DNA of 64,000 nt from positions 1-64,000 of the forward strand of contig JAODUO010001180.1 in NCBI GenBank assembly GCA_025642075.2. The letters are read 5' to 3'. Positions 42,811 to 55,149 of this stretch are shown here, in pieces. A model generated the notes under the pieces. That model was not told the origin of the DNA, searched no databases, and saw nothing but the letters and a program-made list of their open reading frames with translations. Made by a program: the position numbers and the translations under genes. This DNA is from Ridgeia piscesae (lineage: Eukaryota > Annelida > Polychaeta > Sabellida > Siboglinidae). How positions within the stretch are numbered: position 1 is the stretch's first letter; every line of letters starts with the position of its first letter.

Positions 42811-42816
<6 letters not shown>

Positions 42817-43413
42817 CATAACTACCAAACCACACCAGGCTTTTATGCAAGATAACATTTTTGCCAGTCCAAAATGTTGTGGTGGTTGGGTGTGTACATT
42901 CCCACATGTATGCACGCATGCATGCAAACCTTGGTTTGGGAAAATTACTAGGTTTTCCCTGGGGTGAGGGTTAGCATCAATAGAACAACAAATTTAGGCC
43001 ATACAATTTAAGATTAATGTGAAAAAAGTAAACAAATTGGTGTTATGCACATGAAAAAGTTTACACAAACTAACCATTTGCATCTACAATAACAAATTCA
43101 CATTAGTTGTTTACTCAGTAAGTGGTCATAAAAGTGGAAAAAATCTAGCAAAACCACTGACACCATGAACGGGACCATCTTGTTCGGTGCAACTAATCAA
43201 AAGTCAGCTTCTATCTGCATTTTGGAAAAGTAATATGTCACTGTGTCATCTGCTGGTTCAGCTGTCATAACAGAGAGCCAAGCAGTGAGTTAAAAGTGCC
43301 ATATGTCGGTTTACACCGAAATCACAAACAAGCAATGGGTCACACTGTTCTTCATACGCTTGTAGCAGCAGTACACTACAGTACAGGGAAAGACAGTATC
43401 AGTATTACAGACA
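42811..43413. other. No recognised gene
   Basis: Left flank of the hAT element. No open frame with a domain, no repeat seen. Confidence 0.4.
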
Positions 43414-43891
43414 CAGTAAGGTAGTGCTGGTTCGATATATCGAAGTATCGCGATACTTGCGAAAGTTCGATACCGATATTTAGTGGTATCGCGATACTTC
43501 GATATTTTTGGTATCGAACGCCCACAGTTCGATACCAGCAATACCTACGATATTTCGATACTTGACATCGAGTCTATTCAACGACGTCGATGCGAAGACG
43601 CAACATCGTTGTTGATGACGACGTTATTTACGGGAGCTATCACTACAGCGCTTCGCAGCCTAAATTGACTTAGGCGTGGTTGTTTAAAATAATATAACAT
43701 AAAATGTGAATTGTTTTCTAAAACTTTATTGTAGAGTTAGTCTGTGTAATAAATGTTTTCTGTGTGCGATCTTACCCTAGCCTAGCCCTAGATCAGACTT
43801 CGCTTAGCCTCGTTATCCAAACCAAGTCCAAGGTTCGTACGTGACGCTCTCGTTTGGTGGCACTACCATGCCATCTTTCTCCCTTCTTTAT

Positions 43892-44515
43892 CTGTATCTG
43901 CATCTTAACTGGCAAAATGTCCTAGGGACACATCACGCCAGTGCGCATGGTGGGTCATCTGACTTAATTGTTAAAATGTTGGATTAAACTATTCTGAAAT
44001 GATTTTAGTGATTTACTTGAGACAGTGTTTGAGGGGAGAGAATTCCATTCCTTAATTGTTGTTGGGAAGAAGCTGCTTCCAAATATGTTTGCAGAGTATC
44101 TAATTTGCAAGAACTGACTGTCATGTTTACGTGAGGTTCTAGTGTTGTGTTGGATATAGTGATCTAGCGGGATATCTATAAGGTTATGTTCCATTTTGTA
44201 TATTATGCTAAGTCTTTTAATTTTTCTTCTTGTTTGGAGGGTGTCCCACTGGAGGTCTTTAAAAAGTTGGGTTACTGTTCCTGGTTCTCTAGAATAGTTA
44301 TGTGTACAAAATCTGGCAGCTTGTCTTTGGATTCTTTCTAAAGTTTTAATATGTTTTAGGCAGTGTGAATCCCATGATGCTGATGCATATTCAAGTATTG
44401 GTCGGACAAGGGTTGTATAGGCTATTGACTTAATGTGGGTTGGGCATTTGCTTAGATTTCTCCTAATGACTCCTAGAGTCTGTTGTGCTTTCCTAGCGAC
44501 TGAGTTGCATTTTAC
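43892..44515 (-). pseudogene. LINE ORF2 C-terminal fragment inside the hAT
   Basis: Open on the minus strand from 44515 to the stop at 43964 with no break: AQQTLGVIRRNLS, then RPILEYASASWDSHCL and RIQRQAARFC, ending SFQNSLIQHFNN. This is the standard LINE ORF2 C-terminal third. It is 5'-truncated before the RT core. The 3' end (GGCAAAATGTCCTAGGGACA) recurs in the second copy at 45090, showing the two belong to one family. Confidence 0.8.
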
Positions 44516-44761
44516 TTACGGTTACGCGTACAAAAACACACATCCTATAGTATTTTTATAGAGTGTTTATTGCACGCACTAGTATTTATGAAACTAGTTT
44601 AATAATAATATTGTTAATATAAATAATTATTCGAGCGCGATGCGGAGGCTTTGTTTATCCTGGTTCCGTTTGGTGGCGCTGTTTTGTTGTTTGGTGGCGC
44701 CACCATTTGCCGTACACGACGCCAAGACAAACGACAAGTTCATCGCTAATTTGGCACTTTT

Positions 44762-44850
44762 CCAACAAAGAGTGTCTGCTATGCTAAAAACGTCTCAAAG
44801 ATAGCGGTGGAAATACATCGAATTTGACGAAACATGTCACCAATCAAGAA
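44762..44850 (+). pseudogene. Broken BED zinc finger of hAT transposase
   Basis: One frame gives NKECLLC (C-x2-C) near 44770; a second gives SGGNTSNLTKHV near 44812-44845, the conserved second half of BED fingers in hAT transposases. A frameshift separates them. No catalytic RNase-H-like core or C-terminal dimerisation domain is visible nearby. Confidence 0.6.
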
Positions 44851-45069
44851 GCTATCAAAACGTGATGATCAACTTTCATCGTACGGCATCTAGACGTCGT
44901 CGACGTCGTGGACAACGTCGCATTGCCATTATCATTGACCCGAGAACTTGTTCTATCGAAATATTCGACAATGAGCAAGCAGTGGGCATCAAGTTATAGT
45001 CGAAGCGAATCGCCATCGGTTGCCGAATCTACTAAGTAACTGCGGCCACAGCGTCATAAGTGACATATA

Positions 45070-46556
45070 CGCTGTATCTGTAACTGGCAAAATGTAGGGA
45101 CACATCACGCCTGTGCGCATGGTGGGTCGTCTGACTTAATTGTTAAAATGTTGAACCAAATTATTCTGAAATGAGTTTAGTGATTCACTTGAGACAGTGT
45201 TTTTTTGGGGGAGAGAATTCCATTCTTTAATTGTTGTTGGGAAGAAGCTGTTTCCAAATATGTTTGCATAGTATCTAATTTGCATGTTCCATTTTGTATA
45301 TTATGCTGTCTTAATTTTTCTTCTTGTTTGGATGGTGTCCCACTGGAGGTCTTTAAGAACTTGGGTTACTGTTCCTGGTTCTCTAGAATAATTTTGTGTA
45401 CAAAATCTGGCAGCTTGTCTTTGGATTATTTCTAAGGAGTAAGGTTTTAATATGTTTTAGGCAGTGTGGATCCCATGATGCTGACGCATATTCAAGTATT
45501 GGTTTAATGTGGTTTGGGCATTTATTTTAGATTTCTCCTAATGACTCCTAGAGTCTGTTGTGCTTTCCTAGCGACTGATTTGCATTGTGCTGTCCAATTT
45601 AATGTATGTGATATTTGAACACCAAGATAACAATGTGATTGAACAGATTTAAGTTGTTGGCCACAGAAGGTGTAAATATTTGGTGTTGGTTTTCTTGAGG
45701 CTAATGTCATTGTGAAGCATTTGGTGGGATTGAATTTCATAAGCCAGGTGTTTTGCCATTCCTCAAGTTTGATTAGATCATTTTGGAGGAGAGAAATGTC
45801 ATTGTCTGATTTAATTGGTTGATATAGTAGGCAGTCATCTGCAAAAAGGCGAACGTTTGAAGTGAGATTGTTGTGTAGGTCATTTATGTAAAGTAAGAAA
45901 AATAGGGGCCCCAGTACGGTTCCCTGTGGTACCCCTGAGGTGACTTGAATTGGTTTGGATGCTGATCCATTTATTACAACCTGTTGAGTTCTTTCTGCAA
46001 GGAAGCTTTCTATCCATGACGATATTGGGCCTGTGATGCCATAGAATTTTAGTTTGTGGATTAGACTTTTATGTGGAACTTTGTCGAATGCTTTAGTGAA
46101 GTCTAGAATGGCCATGTCTACAGATTTCTTTTCATCTAGATATTTGCTTATGTCATGGACAGTTTGAATTAATTGAGTTTCTGTTGATCTTTTTGCACGA
46201 AAACTATGTTGGTGGTCAGTTAGGATGTGTGTATCATGATGTGGCTATGAATTATGTGTTCAAGAAGTTTAGAAATCACAGGTGTTAAGGATATTGGTCT
46301 GTAGTTTGAAGTGTCTACCCTGTTTCCTTTCTTGAAAATTGCTGTTATGTTTGCTTCGTTCCAGGCTTTGGGGACTTGACCAGAATCAACTGATGATTGG
46401 AAGATATCATGTATTATTGGTGTTAGGTGGTAGGCATATCTGTTTAGAAACCATGGTGGAATGCCACCTGGTCCTTGCAATTTAGAGATGTTCATTTGTT
46501 CGCTTACTGCATCTACTGTCACTGTGACACTGGCACTGGCCAAACAGGTTCACCAC
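45070..46556 (-). pseudogene. LINE ORF2 with reverse transcriptase core, frameshifted
   Basis: Minus-strand frames 46543-46220 and 46115-45522 together cover the RT domain: KLQGPGGIPPWFL, ANITAIFKKGN, NYRPISLTPVISKLLE, then LDFTKAFDKVPHKSL, TSGVPQGTVLGPLFFLLYIND and RLFADDCLLYQ, the catalytic box with both Asp present. A frameshift near 46225 splits it, and the C-terminal part (45520-45070) is broken by indels. It is a better-preserved, longer copy of the family seen at 43892-44515. The 5' half with endonuclease is missing. Confidence 0.85.
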
Positions 46557-47511
46557 TGGCAGAGCCAGAGGTAGCGGAAGAAACTAACCTGTTCTTGAAA
46601 ACAGGGCTTGTTACGTGTACTTGATAACGTGGTAATTTAAGTTTTATATTTTAAAATATTGGTGTGAACTGGGAAGTACAATTGTAATTGTAATTAATGT
46701 TTTCTATTTTAATTAGTGTTATTTTATTGTAATCATCTATACAGTTTTGATGCTAAATCACAATTATCTTTACGATACAATTAATAATAAAAAAGTTATA
46801 ATAGTGAGTGTTCAGCTGTGCTGGCAGTGACACTATTATAAGTGATAGGTGTTTTTATATAATAATAACATTATTTGTATGTTTCATTTGTTTCAGCTGT
46901 ATTTGTTGATGGTCATTTTAGGAGACACATTGACTTGAAATTAAGCTGCTATATTAAAGTGTATTTACAAACAGCTGGGGTGAAGTACTGTTATTAATTT
47001 AAAATAATTCATTAATTTATTTGTCACTAGGTATTTTATTGTAGTTGTCTTTATTGTTTTAATATTATATTATAGTTACCTTTTAGTTTTACAGCAGTAA
47101 TCAATTATATTGAAACTGTTGTTTGTGTACTTACATAAATTGAAAATTGCATATTAATCATTGTTTGCATGACTATAAAATTATCACATATTTCCCTACA
47201 AGTGAAAAATTGTGTGTGTTTCTGTGGCATTAGTCTAAGTGGATAGTAGTGTGTTTCTTTGGAGATCTCTACTGTACTGAATTACACTTATAAGATAAAT
47301 TTTGAGTATCGACTAAAAATCTGGTATCGATTGATATCGAAGAATTCTGATATCGAACCAGTAATATATTGATCGGTATCGAAGAATTCTGGTATCGAAC
47401 CAGCACTACTTCTGTTGCATACTGTGCTTCTACTGGGAACTGTGTTATATGTGAAAATTAGACATAATTACAACGTAAGTATCGAGTATCGAAAAAAATT
47501 CAGGTATCGAA
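46557..47511. other. hAT interior and right end, no gene
   Basis: Very AT-rich. The last 200 bp hold repeated GGTATCGAAGAATTCTG-type subterminal motifs. Confidence 0.5.
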
Positions 47512-47519
47512 CAGTAAGG

Positions 47520-49384
47520 TGTCTTTTTGTTACCATTTGACTCAACCAGAACTGAAACTGGTCCAGTGGATTCAGGCTGTGGATGCCAGATGACCGGGTT
47601 GGATTGACCTAACCATGAAAATGACCACCAACAGCCGCCAAACTTCTCTTCACATAACTTACATTTATATAATTACATACACTAAGTTACAAAAACGGAA
47701 CGTTTGTGCATGTGAATATTTATGAATCTGAATGCAATGAAAGGGTCCGTCTAATGCTAATGTGTTCTCTGCCATCACAACTGGGCATCCAGAAAGCGCG
47801 GCAACAAATATGCATATTTAAAAAAAATCCACTGGCATAGCACAAAATGTGGAATTTCTAATTCATTGATTTAACCCTAAACCTGACCCAAACTCACACC
47901 CCCATTTGAGAATAGTGGTTCGTTCCAAATCTGCCATGAACCGTCAAACTGACGACGCTTTTTCAAGTGTTTTGCATCGTTTTCTTTGCCGCATTTTAAG
48001 TTCAGGCGTCTCTCATTTAAAACTGACAAAGCCAAACGAATGTAGCGCATTCTGCAATTCGACAAACGTTCTAACAGATCCGCCGACTCTAAACACGTTA
48101 TCCGACATCAGCAATGACGGTGTCGCGCTTACATTTTTCCGGGCGTTAAAAACGTTCCGGTTGACGTTTCTGCGCATGCGCAATAAATGTAAAATCACCA
48201 ATGTCCAGTGAAACAACAACGCATTTTCGGTATAAATGCCACGAGCTGTTTGTGAACTTATCTGTGACGATTACTGTGAAGAGTTTCTTAAAATGTCGTT
48301 CAACGCAATAAAATATTACGTTTTTTATAAATCACTGTCACGGATTATGGCGCACTACTGTCACGTGATTTACGCTTGCTATCAAAATATGCCTCAAAAC
48401 TTGTTTGCTTGGTGAGCAATTATAATAGAGAGTTCATCGTAGAACAGTAGGTGGCGCTCAACTGCAAGGAATGATGGAATCACCCACTCACCAGTAGGTA
48501 AATACTTTGTAATTGAAATGCATTTCTCTTTGTCGATAGGGGTGTGTCGTTGGCAACTTTTCGAATCTACCCCGTCAATACCACTTTCACCAAACTGCCA
48601 CCATCTTGCAACGTTATCACACACAGCCACGAATCTACCACGTCAATTCCACTTTCACCAAACTGCCACCATTTTACGTCACACATGGCCACGAATCTAC
48701 CATATCAATAGGGCGTGTAAGTCTCGCGCGCGAAAACTAGGCTGGGGCCAGGAAATCCATATTCTCCATGTTAACATATAGGACTTTGTTTTGTTTTTGT
48801 TTGTAATAATCGAACTGTTCCCAAATAGCGTATTTCAGTTATATTGTCCGAAGGATTATTGCAAGCAGAAGCAGTGGAACACTTTGGCGGGGACAATGAT
48901 CACGGAAATCATGAATTTTAATCGATTATTATGGTGGTTGCCATAGGTACTTGTACTTGTGTTTGGCGATCTTGACTAATAATGAAGAGTGCCATTTTTC
49001 GCACAATACAACCTGTTTGGGACAAACGTATACATGAGTTATGATTATGTGCATTTAGACAACTTTTCACATGTAAGTGCTTATCGAAACTATAACGTAC
49101 AGCAATATAAAATGCAAATCCCGTAAAAGACACACGGCATAAAATCGTGTTTATTATCTGCACTACGTAAATCGCTATATGTATATGATAGTGTGGTAAA
49201 CTCAATATTAAATCGGACATTTAAGATAAGAAAGGTATAACACATGATATTTAAGACCTGATTTTTCTAGTATTCGTCAGTTGGAAGCTACAACTGTCAT
49301 CCATCGTTACAATATTATTCTTGTGTCCATGCAGTCCCCAATCAGCTCCAGTTGCGCGGAGTCTCGCCATGTATCGTGACCCAC
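47520..49384. other. No firm gene; subterminal-type repeats
   Basis: 48590-48690 carries a two-fold direct repeat with CCACTTTCACCAAACTGCCA, related to GTTCAAACTGCCACCATCTC at 58289-58308. On the minus strand 48219-47880 a broken frame reads GGSVRTFVELQNALHSFGF and then NLKCGKEND, faintly like the N-terminal part of SWIM/MULE-type proteins. This was too weak to call. Confidence 0.3.
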
Positions 49385-49560
49385 TTACAAGCCCTATAGG
49401 TTCATCTTTTCCTTTTTCGTTTTCAAATTTGCGAACGAAAAACGAATTCCTTTTCAAATTTGCGAACGAAAAACAAAAAACGAATTCATTTTCGTTTTCA
49501 AAAGTGAAGTAAGAAAAACGAATTTGTTTTGACATTTAGGAAGCTTCGGCCACATTGCCA
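49385..49560. repeat. Outer left arm of long inverted repeat (AACGAA-rich)
   Basis: Segments such as AAATTTGCGAACGAAAAACG and CAAAAGTGAAGTAAG, then CACTTCGGGTGGCCAGTAAA, reappear in reverse complement at 58155-58290. Internal direct repeats of TTCAAATTTGCGAACGAAAA occur twice. Confidence 0.8.
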
Positions 49561-49696
49561 CTTCGGGTGGCCAGTAAAAGTTGGTACATATAGGTGAATA
49601 TTGGTTGTTTCGGCACTGCTTTTTATGTTTCAATAATTTATAAACTATACTCAACCTTCTGTGAATATATATATATATATATATAATTATATATAT
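49561..49696. repeat. Left arm of long inverted repeat, part 1
   Basis: Contains GGTACATATAGGTGAATATT and ACTATACTCAACCTTCTGTG; the reverse complement is at 56665-56750. Ends in (AT)n at the insertion point of the TIR element. Confidence 0.8.
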
Positions 49697-50097
49697 GTGA
49701 CGAGTCCTGACGAAATGAGTCGGATGTACAAACTTGGTCCTTAATGTGTATATTATCGACTGGCATCGTCGTTTTTTGTTAAAACAGCGCTTATTTGCGG
49801 TTTGTAGAGTAGTTTTGTTGTAGCTGTGTAAAATTTCAAGGATGAATTCGCTAAAACAAAGCCGAAAACGCTACATTTTTGACGCGGGTTTTCGCGTAAA
49901 TTGTTGACGGTCCCTAAAACTTTTGGTACCGTCAGAAAGGCCGGGATATCCTCTACCCAAATATGGAGCGGCCTTGGTCACATGCTTTTGAATTTAGCCT
50001 ATAGGGAGGCTTGAGTGATTCCCCTAGACGTAAACATTTCGCGCTTTGTTGCTAAGCGTATGGTAATTCCAGGCCTCTGATTCGCTGAGCTGCAGTG

Positions 50098-50107
50098 GCG
50101 CATGCGC
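50098..50107. promoter_or_regulatory. Candidate NRF-1-type site GCGCATGCGC
   Basis: A perfect 10-bp palindrome 31 bp upstream of the ATG at 50139. GCGCATGCGC is the core of the NRF-1 consensus common in CpG-type animal promoters. The surrounding 150 bp are richer in CpG than the rest of the region. Confidence 0.45.
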
Positions 50108-50138
50108 TTTGCAGTTCTCTTTGTCCGTCCCTTTAAAA

Positions 50139-52460
50139 ATGGCGCTCGAGCTAGCTAAGTTGATAAATTGCGATGTTGCGAATTCTGATCAGGAAAATCT
50201 AGATAGATTATTAGAAGAATATATGTGTGGCGGCAGCGATGAGTCGGAATCGGACACGGACGAGTGTAATGGGAGGTCATCCGACGAGGATGACTTATTT
50301 GACGACCGAAGAAACGACTTCGACGATGCCATGTTAGTGGCATCGTGTTGGATTCGGTGGACGAAGAACTGGCGAAAGTTAACAGGTTTCGGTATGTATG
50401 ATTATTATCTACATATGTTGTATGCGCTATCGGAGTATGTGTATCATATCCAACGTAAGCATAATAATTGGATGTTGTGTCACTGTCTGTGATTCAGTTT
50501 ATTTATTGTTATTTACACGAGCAGTGACACAGCCAGGCAATGGCCTGGACTTGAGTGCACGTGCACTTTACCAGAGTGATAAATTTTTTATCATGGCAGA
50601 TGTCTAATTTGATTATTACTTGGATCATTACTACCTCCAAGACTATACTTGATATAACACAATGCGGTTTCCCATGATATGCAGGGATGGTCAGACATTA
50701 GTTCACTACCGACACTAGGTCTGGGAGAGGTTAATTATTATATATATTTTTATTAATGGTGCCAAACGTCTTATTTGTGTCTAGAATAATCAGTAATATA
50801 TGTATGTAGCATAGCTTTTATTATAAGTTTATTACAGTTTAATATTATAGTCACGATTATTTACAAATTTATGCTTTGGCCTATTGAATAATAATTCGTA
50901 TTATGTTTTAGGTGTACATGCAAGTACAACAAAGGCCATCCATGCTACAGTGTATATCAACCACAGGAGGTGGTTGACACAAGGATGAAAATGGCAGAAT
51001 TTACGCCAAGTAAGGAAATATGTTACTACTTTAAAAATATAATTATAGTAATTATTATATTTGAAACTACACAGTTCCTCATTATTGAAGAAAAGGCACA
51101 CGTTTGTGACATATTTTGTATGAATTATACTCGGTTATCATATGTAATCAAGGACAATTTTATAATCCTGTTGCATAGTGTTCAGAAATATAAAGCAGTT
51201 ATAATTATTGCCAGCATGGATGTAGTCAAGAATTTTTTTGTTTGTTCTGTGTGTCACAACCACCCAATTCTAGGTTTATGACCGAAATTAATACCGTCTT
51301 GATTGTTTGTTTTGTTTAAGGAGAACAGATGCTAGTTTTCCTCGGAAAACTATCGACGTTCATGAACCTGTCAGACACAGTTCTTGGTGTTGGGCGGATA
51401 GAAAAAGCCCGCGAGCACCAGCGGATGGTGTACTATGTTAATGGGCACCAGCTTTGTCGGGAAACCTTCAAGTTTATGCATGCGTATGTATTTTATTATC
51501 CTTTGTAAATATTATAATATTATTATTGTGAGGATGTCGCGTGATGGGTAGAGCAACACGCTCTCATTTGAGTTTACTCCACGTTGTTTCATTAAACAAA
51601 CACTTTTATGTTTAAGTAACAGAAATCTTTATTTCTATGCATTTGTGTTCTGTGATAGTAATATATGTTAAATAACTCATCATTATACACTGTATAACTG
51701 CTAGTATATATATTTTTTTAAGCAATGTATCTTTGAAATTTATAATTATTTAATATTTATCTAAATAAACTGCAAGCTGATTCACTATTCTTACACAGTA
51801 CACCGTTTACATATACCTGTATTGTGCACTTTTATTTGACCTCACAATTACTGGCAATGGCTAGTAAAATGATGGTCTGGTATCAGCCAGAACGACTCAC
51901 TGCCCTCATCCACTGGTACAAGTATTTGTATTTGTGCAAAATATTTACTTGCCTGTATGCAATGAAAAGTGGCTTTTAAACAGTGTTAAATTGTTCACAG
52001 GTTTGACGCAGCCAGCCCTGGTGTCGTCTTCATGAAGGCAGCTCGTGACAGTCCTGAGGAGCAGTTCAGGCTGATGGGGGACAGTGATACTTCGCTGCCA
52101 TCTACACCACCAGTCGCCATTGAGCCACCCGGCTTAAGTCACGACCGGCAGCAATACCTTCACACTCTCATCCGTCCTTTTGTGAAGGAAGAATGGAAGG
52201 ATGTGCTATGTCCTCGCCCCACTGAGAGGGCAGATTCTCCTGTGGCAGGGCCGTCAACTGCCCCCGAGGCTGGGCCTTCGACTGCCGTTGCATCTGCAGT
52301 GCGCAGAGGAGGAAAACGTGGCCGAGGTCGACCTCCTCGTCAACCATCGCCTTCCCCAACTCAACCAGCAAGGAAGAGAACTCGTGGCCGGGGTCGTGGC
52401 GGAGCTGGGCGGGGTCGTGGCAGTGCTGGCCGGGGTCGTGGCAGTGATGCCAATGTTTGA
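50139..52460 (+). CDS. Four-exon gene, acidic / Cys-motif / AT-hook protein
   Basis: Exons 50139-50395, 50912-51009, 51321-51483 and 52001-52460 join in frame through GT-AG introns to 325 residues; the first donor (GT at 50396) was chosen because it keeps frame. Exon 1 is acidic (ESESDTDE, SSDEDDLFDD). Exon 2 has CTCKYNKGHPCYSVY, a possible metal-binding cluster. Exon 3 has LGKLSTFMNLSD and VNGHQLCRETFKFMH, recalling the N-terminal half of transposase-like proteins common in invertebrates. Exon 4 is unrelated in style and ends in KRGRGRPPR, an AT-hook, and RGRGGAGRGRGSAGRGRGS repeats. No catalytic domain is seen. Stop 52458-52460; AATAAA at 52548-52553. Complete and undamaged, so a regulator or DNA-binding accessory factor of the element is possible. 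Confidence 0.65.
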
Positions 52461-52639
52461 ACTGTTGTGGGACTCTGTAGCTTTGCAGCACAGTTTGTGT
52501 TTACACATTTGTTTTGTCTGCACCTTTGTATCTATTATTATTTTACAAATAAATGTGTTTACATGTCAGCCAAGGCTGTTTGTGAGTATGCTATGACATT
52601 CGTAAAGGTATCGCTATAGAAGTATACATGAAAAACGTA

Positions 52640-53030
52640 TTTTGTCCATAACTTTATTAATATTCCTCTCATTTTATTCATATTTTCAGTCTTACAATGA
52701 CATCACTATCGTAGTTGTTGCAAAATTTCATGGGAATCCGTTCATGGTAACTAATATATTTTTCAGTAGACATGTTCTCAAATTTCATACAGCGCTTTCT
52801 CAGTTTAAACATTTCAACCTATGTGTATTTTGCTCATAACGTTTTAAATACCCCACCCATTTAAGTCACATTTGCAGTGTCTTACAAGACCATCATTCTT
52901 ATAGTCTGTGCAAAATTTCAAGGAAATCCGTTCATGGTAACTAAGGTACATTTCAGTAGACATGTTCTCAGACTTCAAACAGGTTTTTCTCAGTTTGAAC
53001 ATTTCAACCCATTGGGTGTTCAACGTGACA
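52640..53030 (+). repeat. Diverged tandem pair near the right TIR
   Basis: Two units of about 200 bp share CAAAATTTCA(T/A)GG, AATCCGTTCATGGTAACTAA, TTTCAGTAGACATGTTCTCA and CTCAGTTT(A/G)AACATTTCAA in order. A shorter related piece (AAAATTTCAAGGATGAATTC) sits near the left TIR at 49829, so the subterminal sequence is shared by both ends. Confidence 0.8.
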
Positions 53031-53165
53031 TAACTTCAGATAGAAATACGCTATAGCAACAAGATATATACCATATTAAAGCTGAATATTTGCTCTTTCC
53101 AACAATATACATAACTCAATATTTTTGATTTTGTACATGTGACTCATTTCGTCAGGACTCGTCAC

Positions 53166-54612
53166 ATATATATAAATTGATAGATAGATAAATCTAGGGT
53201 AGATATATTTATTTTGTAACTGTAACTATGTGATGCAATAGTTATTAGTTTGTAAACTATTTGACTTAGGAGGCCCCTGTTATGACTAATAAATAGTCGC
53301 TATCATAGGGGCCACTTTGGGTTTTTTAATTAGCTATTTGTTATATAATTATTGAATTCCATTGACGGACCATTACGGATAGCTCAATTGTATTTAGGAG
53401 TATTATTTATTAACATTTTTTAATTTACGCGTATTGTAATTAGATGTTGTGTGGTAAAAATATAAGTTTATGGCTGAATGTGTTGCTAGAGTTAGTGTTA
53501 ATTCATTATTATTTTGCATATGTAGTAACTTACAACAGTAAAAATATGTTTGTATATGTGGTTAATATGCTGTTTTACATAATGTATCAGTCTTTTTTAA
53601 ACTGTGAGTGTTTATGTTTTGATTTAAAAACAGGTATTGTTTAGTTGTGTGTATATTTAATACTCTTTTTTGAAAATTTATATTATGTCCTGAATGTATG
53701 TATTCTGCTGTGTGCTGGTGTGAAATGATTATGTATATTTCTGGTTTGATATAAATTATAATATCACTACACTAAGTAGGTATTCAACGTTTGCTTAAGC
53801 TATATTTATTTGAAGATATATTTTCTTACAAGTTTTTTTTTGCAATTTGTTTATTCAATTACATTTGTGTCCCTAGATCAGTAGATAGTAATTAGTGTGA
53901 GGCAATATTATAGAATTATAGAGTTCAATATTTATTTTAGTTTGAATAATACGTTCCAATTTAGTTATAAGTCCAATTGTTCGAGAACATCTGTTTGCTA
54001 ATTTATCAATATATTTAATCCAGTTTAAATGTGACATTAATGTAAAGCCCAGAATGTTGAACTTGTTAACTCTCAATATTTTTCGCCATCAATTGTTAAT
54101 GTTAGTTCATCAACCTATTTATTAGGCATTTGAAGAATATTGTTTTATTAATATTTTAATGATAATATATAATAATAACACAAGTTTTATTGCCAACTCA
54201 ACTGAGTTGGATTGACATTATACAAAAAAATGCAATTAACGTATCTATATGTAGTTTTAGCCATATGTTTATTATATGTAGTTCTTTATTAATCAAATAT
54301 TCAACATTCACTGTGCTTGTGTCATACGTGAAAGCTTTAATTGTACTTGTATCATAAATTATCATCAACATAAGTTATAGTGTCTTTTGGAAAATAACAA
54401 TGTCAGTGGCTCTAAAATTTAACCTTGGGGTACGCCTCTTTTTATAGGTAAAGAATATCATTGTACCTCTTCTAATCTTACAGACTGCTTACAGTTAGTT
54501 AAATAGTATTGCTGTGAGCTCCATTCCAATGGCTCCTGTTTATCTCACTGATCGGGTTGTGTTAAACAATAGAGTGCATGTTTGTCACACTTGCAACTGC
54601 ACAAATAATCCA
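53166..54612 (-). repeat. Left arm of long inverted repeat, part 2 (LINE-derived)
   Basis: Reverse complement of 55150-56640 with many small indels. The minus strand carries LINE RT sequence: ILGFTLMSHLNWIKYIDKLA and LYNSIILPHTNY (53873-54076), the 'YLGv.ld..L.W..H......' box. Upstream on the same strand (54440-54300) are GVPQ/LGPL-like and YADD-like traces. Clearly dead. Together with the other arm it could fold into a very long hairpin. Confidence 0.8.
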
Positions 54613-55149
54613 TTTCAGTTGTTAATAAGCATTCAGGTGGCACTGTTTGCTAATGTATTGGAAACATGAATAACAAAGATTATAAACAATTATAGTAAAT
54701 CATTAGGCTTACAGTTAAATCTTTAATTATACTGACATAAGATTATGTTCACTTGATGGACATCCCAAAAGGCATGGCTAACTAAACGACAGTCCACATT
54801 CGACTGGCAAACTGCTCAAACTCATCCACGTCTACACAACAATAATAGTAATACCAACAATAAAATATGATTGTCAGAGATAAAGTCCTTACTATGATTA
54901 CCACTACCACCATCACACAAATATTTATTAATCTAAACAATCTACCAGCCAAATGCAAACAATAACTCGGGCGATATTATCATGAAATGTTTGCATGTGT
55001 GTACATCTTTCACGAGAAACTGTTAAAATGTGTGTTTTAAAGATTTCTACATTGCATGTATTCTGTATACATTCCAGGATAGCGTCCCAAAGTTTTGCAA
55101 ACTTGTAAGCAAATTTACACTGGCCTGAAGACAAGTTCTACTTCTTGAC
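54613..55149. other. Central spacer of the long inverted repeat
   Basis: About 540 bp not matched between the arms. No domain was recognised; the minus frame 54928-55134 is not identified. Confidence 0.5.

Larger units (their letters stand above)
43422..47511. mobile_element. Decayed hAT DNA transposon with nested LINEs
   Basis: Flanked by an 8-bp direct repeat CAGTAAGG (43414-43421 and 47512-47519), the target-duplication length of hAT elements. The left end TAGTGCTGGTTCGATA (43422-43437) has its exact inverted partner at 47393-47408, about 100 bp inside the right end; the outermost right end stops at TATCGAA, as if the last 9 bp were lost. Subterminal TATCGA/TCGATA repeats crowd both ends. 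A broken BED zinc finger lies at about 44768-44850. Two minus-strand LINE fragments (43892-44515 and 45070-46556) were inserted later, so most of the length is not hAT. Confidence 0.8.
49697..53165 (+). mobile_element. TIR element carrying a four-exon AT-hook gene
   Basis: Ends are inverted repeats of 36 bp (49697-49732 and 53130-53165): the outer 25 bp are identical, then two mismatches, then nine identical. Both flanks are ATATATAT, an 8-bp candidate target duplication, though the site is an AT tract. The element splits the left arm of a long inverted repeat; the right arm lacks it, which gives a direct view of the empty site. Between the TIRs lie a complete gene (50139-52460) and a tandem pair of about 200-bp repeats (52640-53030). 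TIR length and TSD fit a cut-and-paste transposon, but the superfamily is not identified. Confidence 0.8.

Noticed and set aside
48013..48219. N-terminal part of a SWIM/MULE-type protein on the minus strand.
   Set aside because: Similarity is limited to a few residues and crosses a stop; it was not strong enough to annotate.
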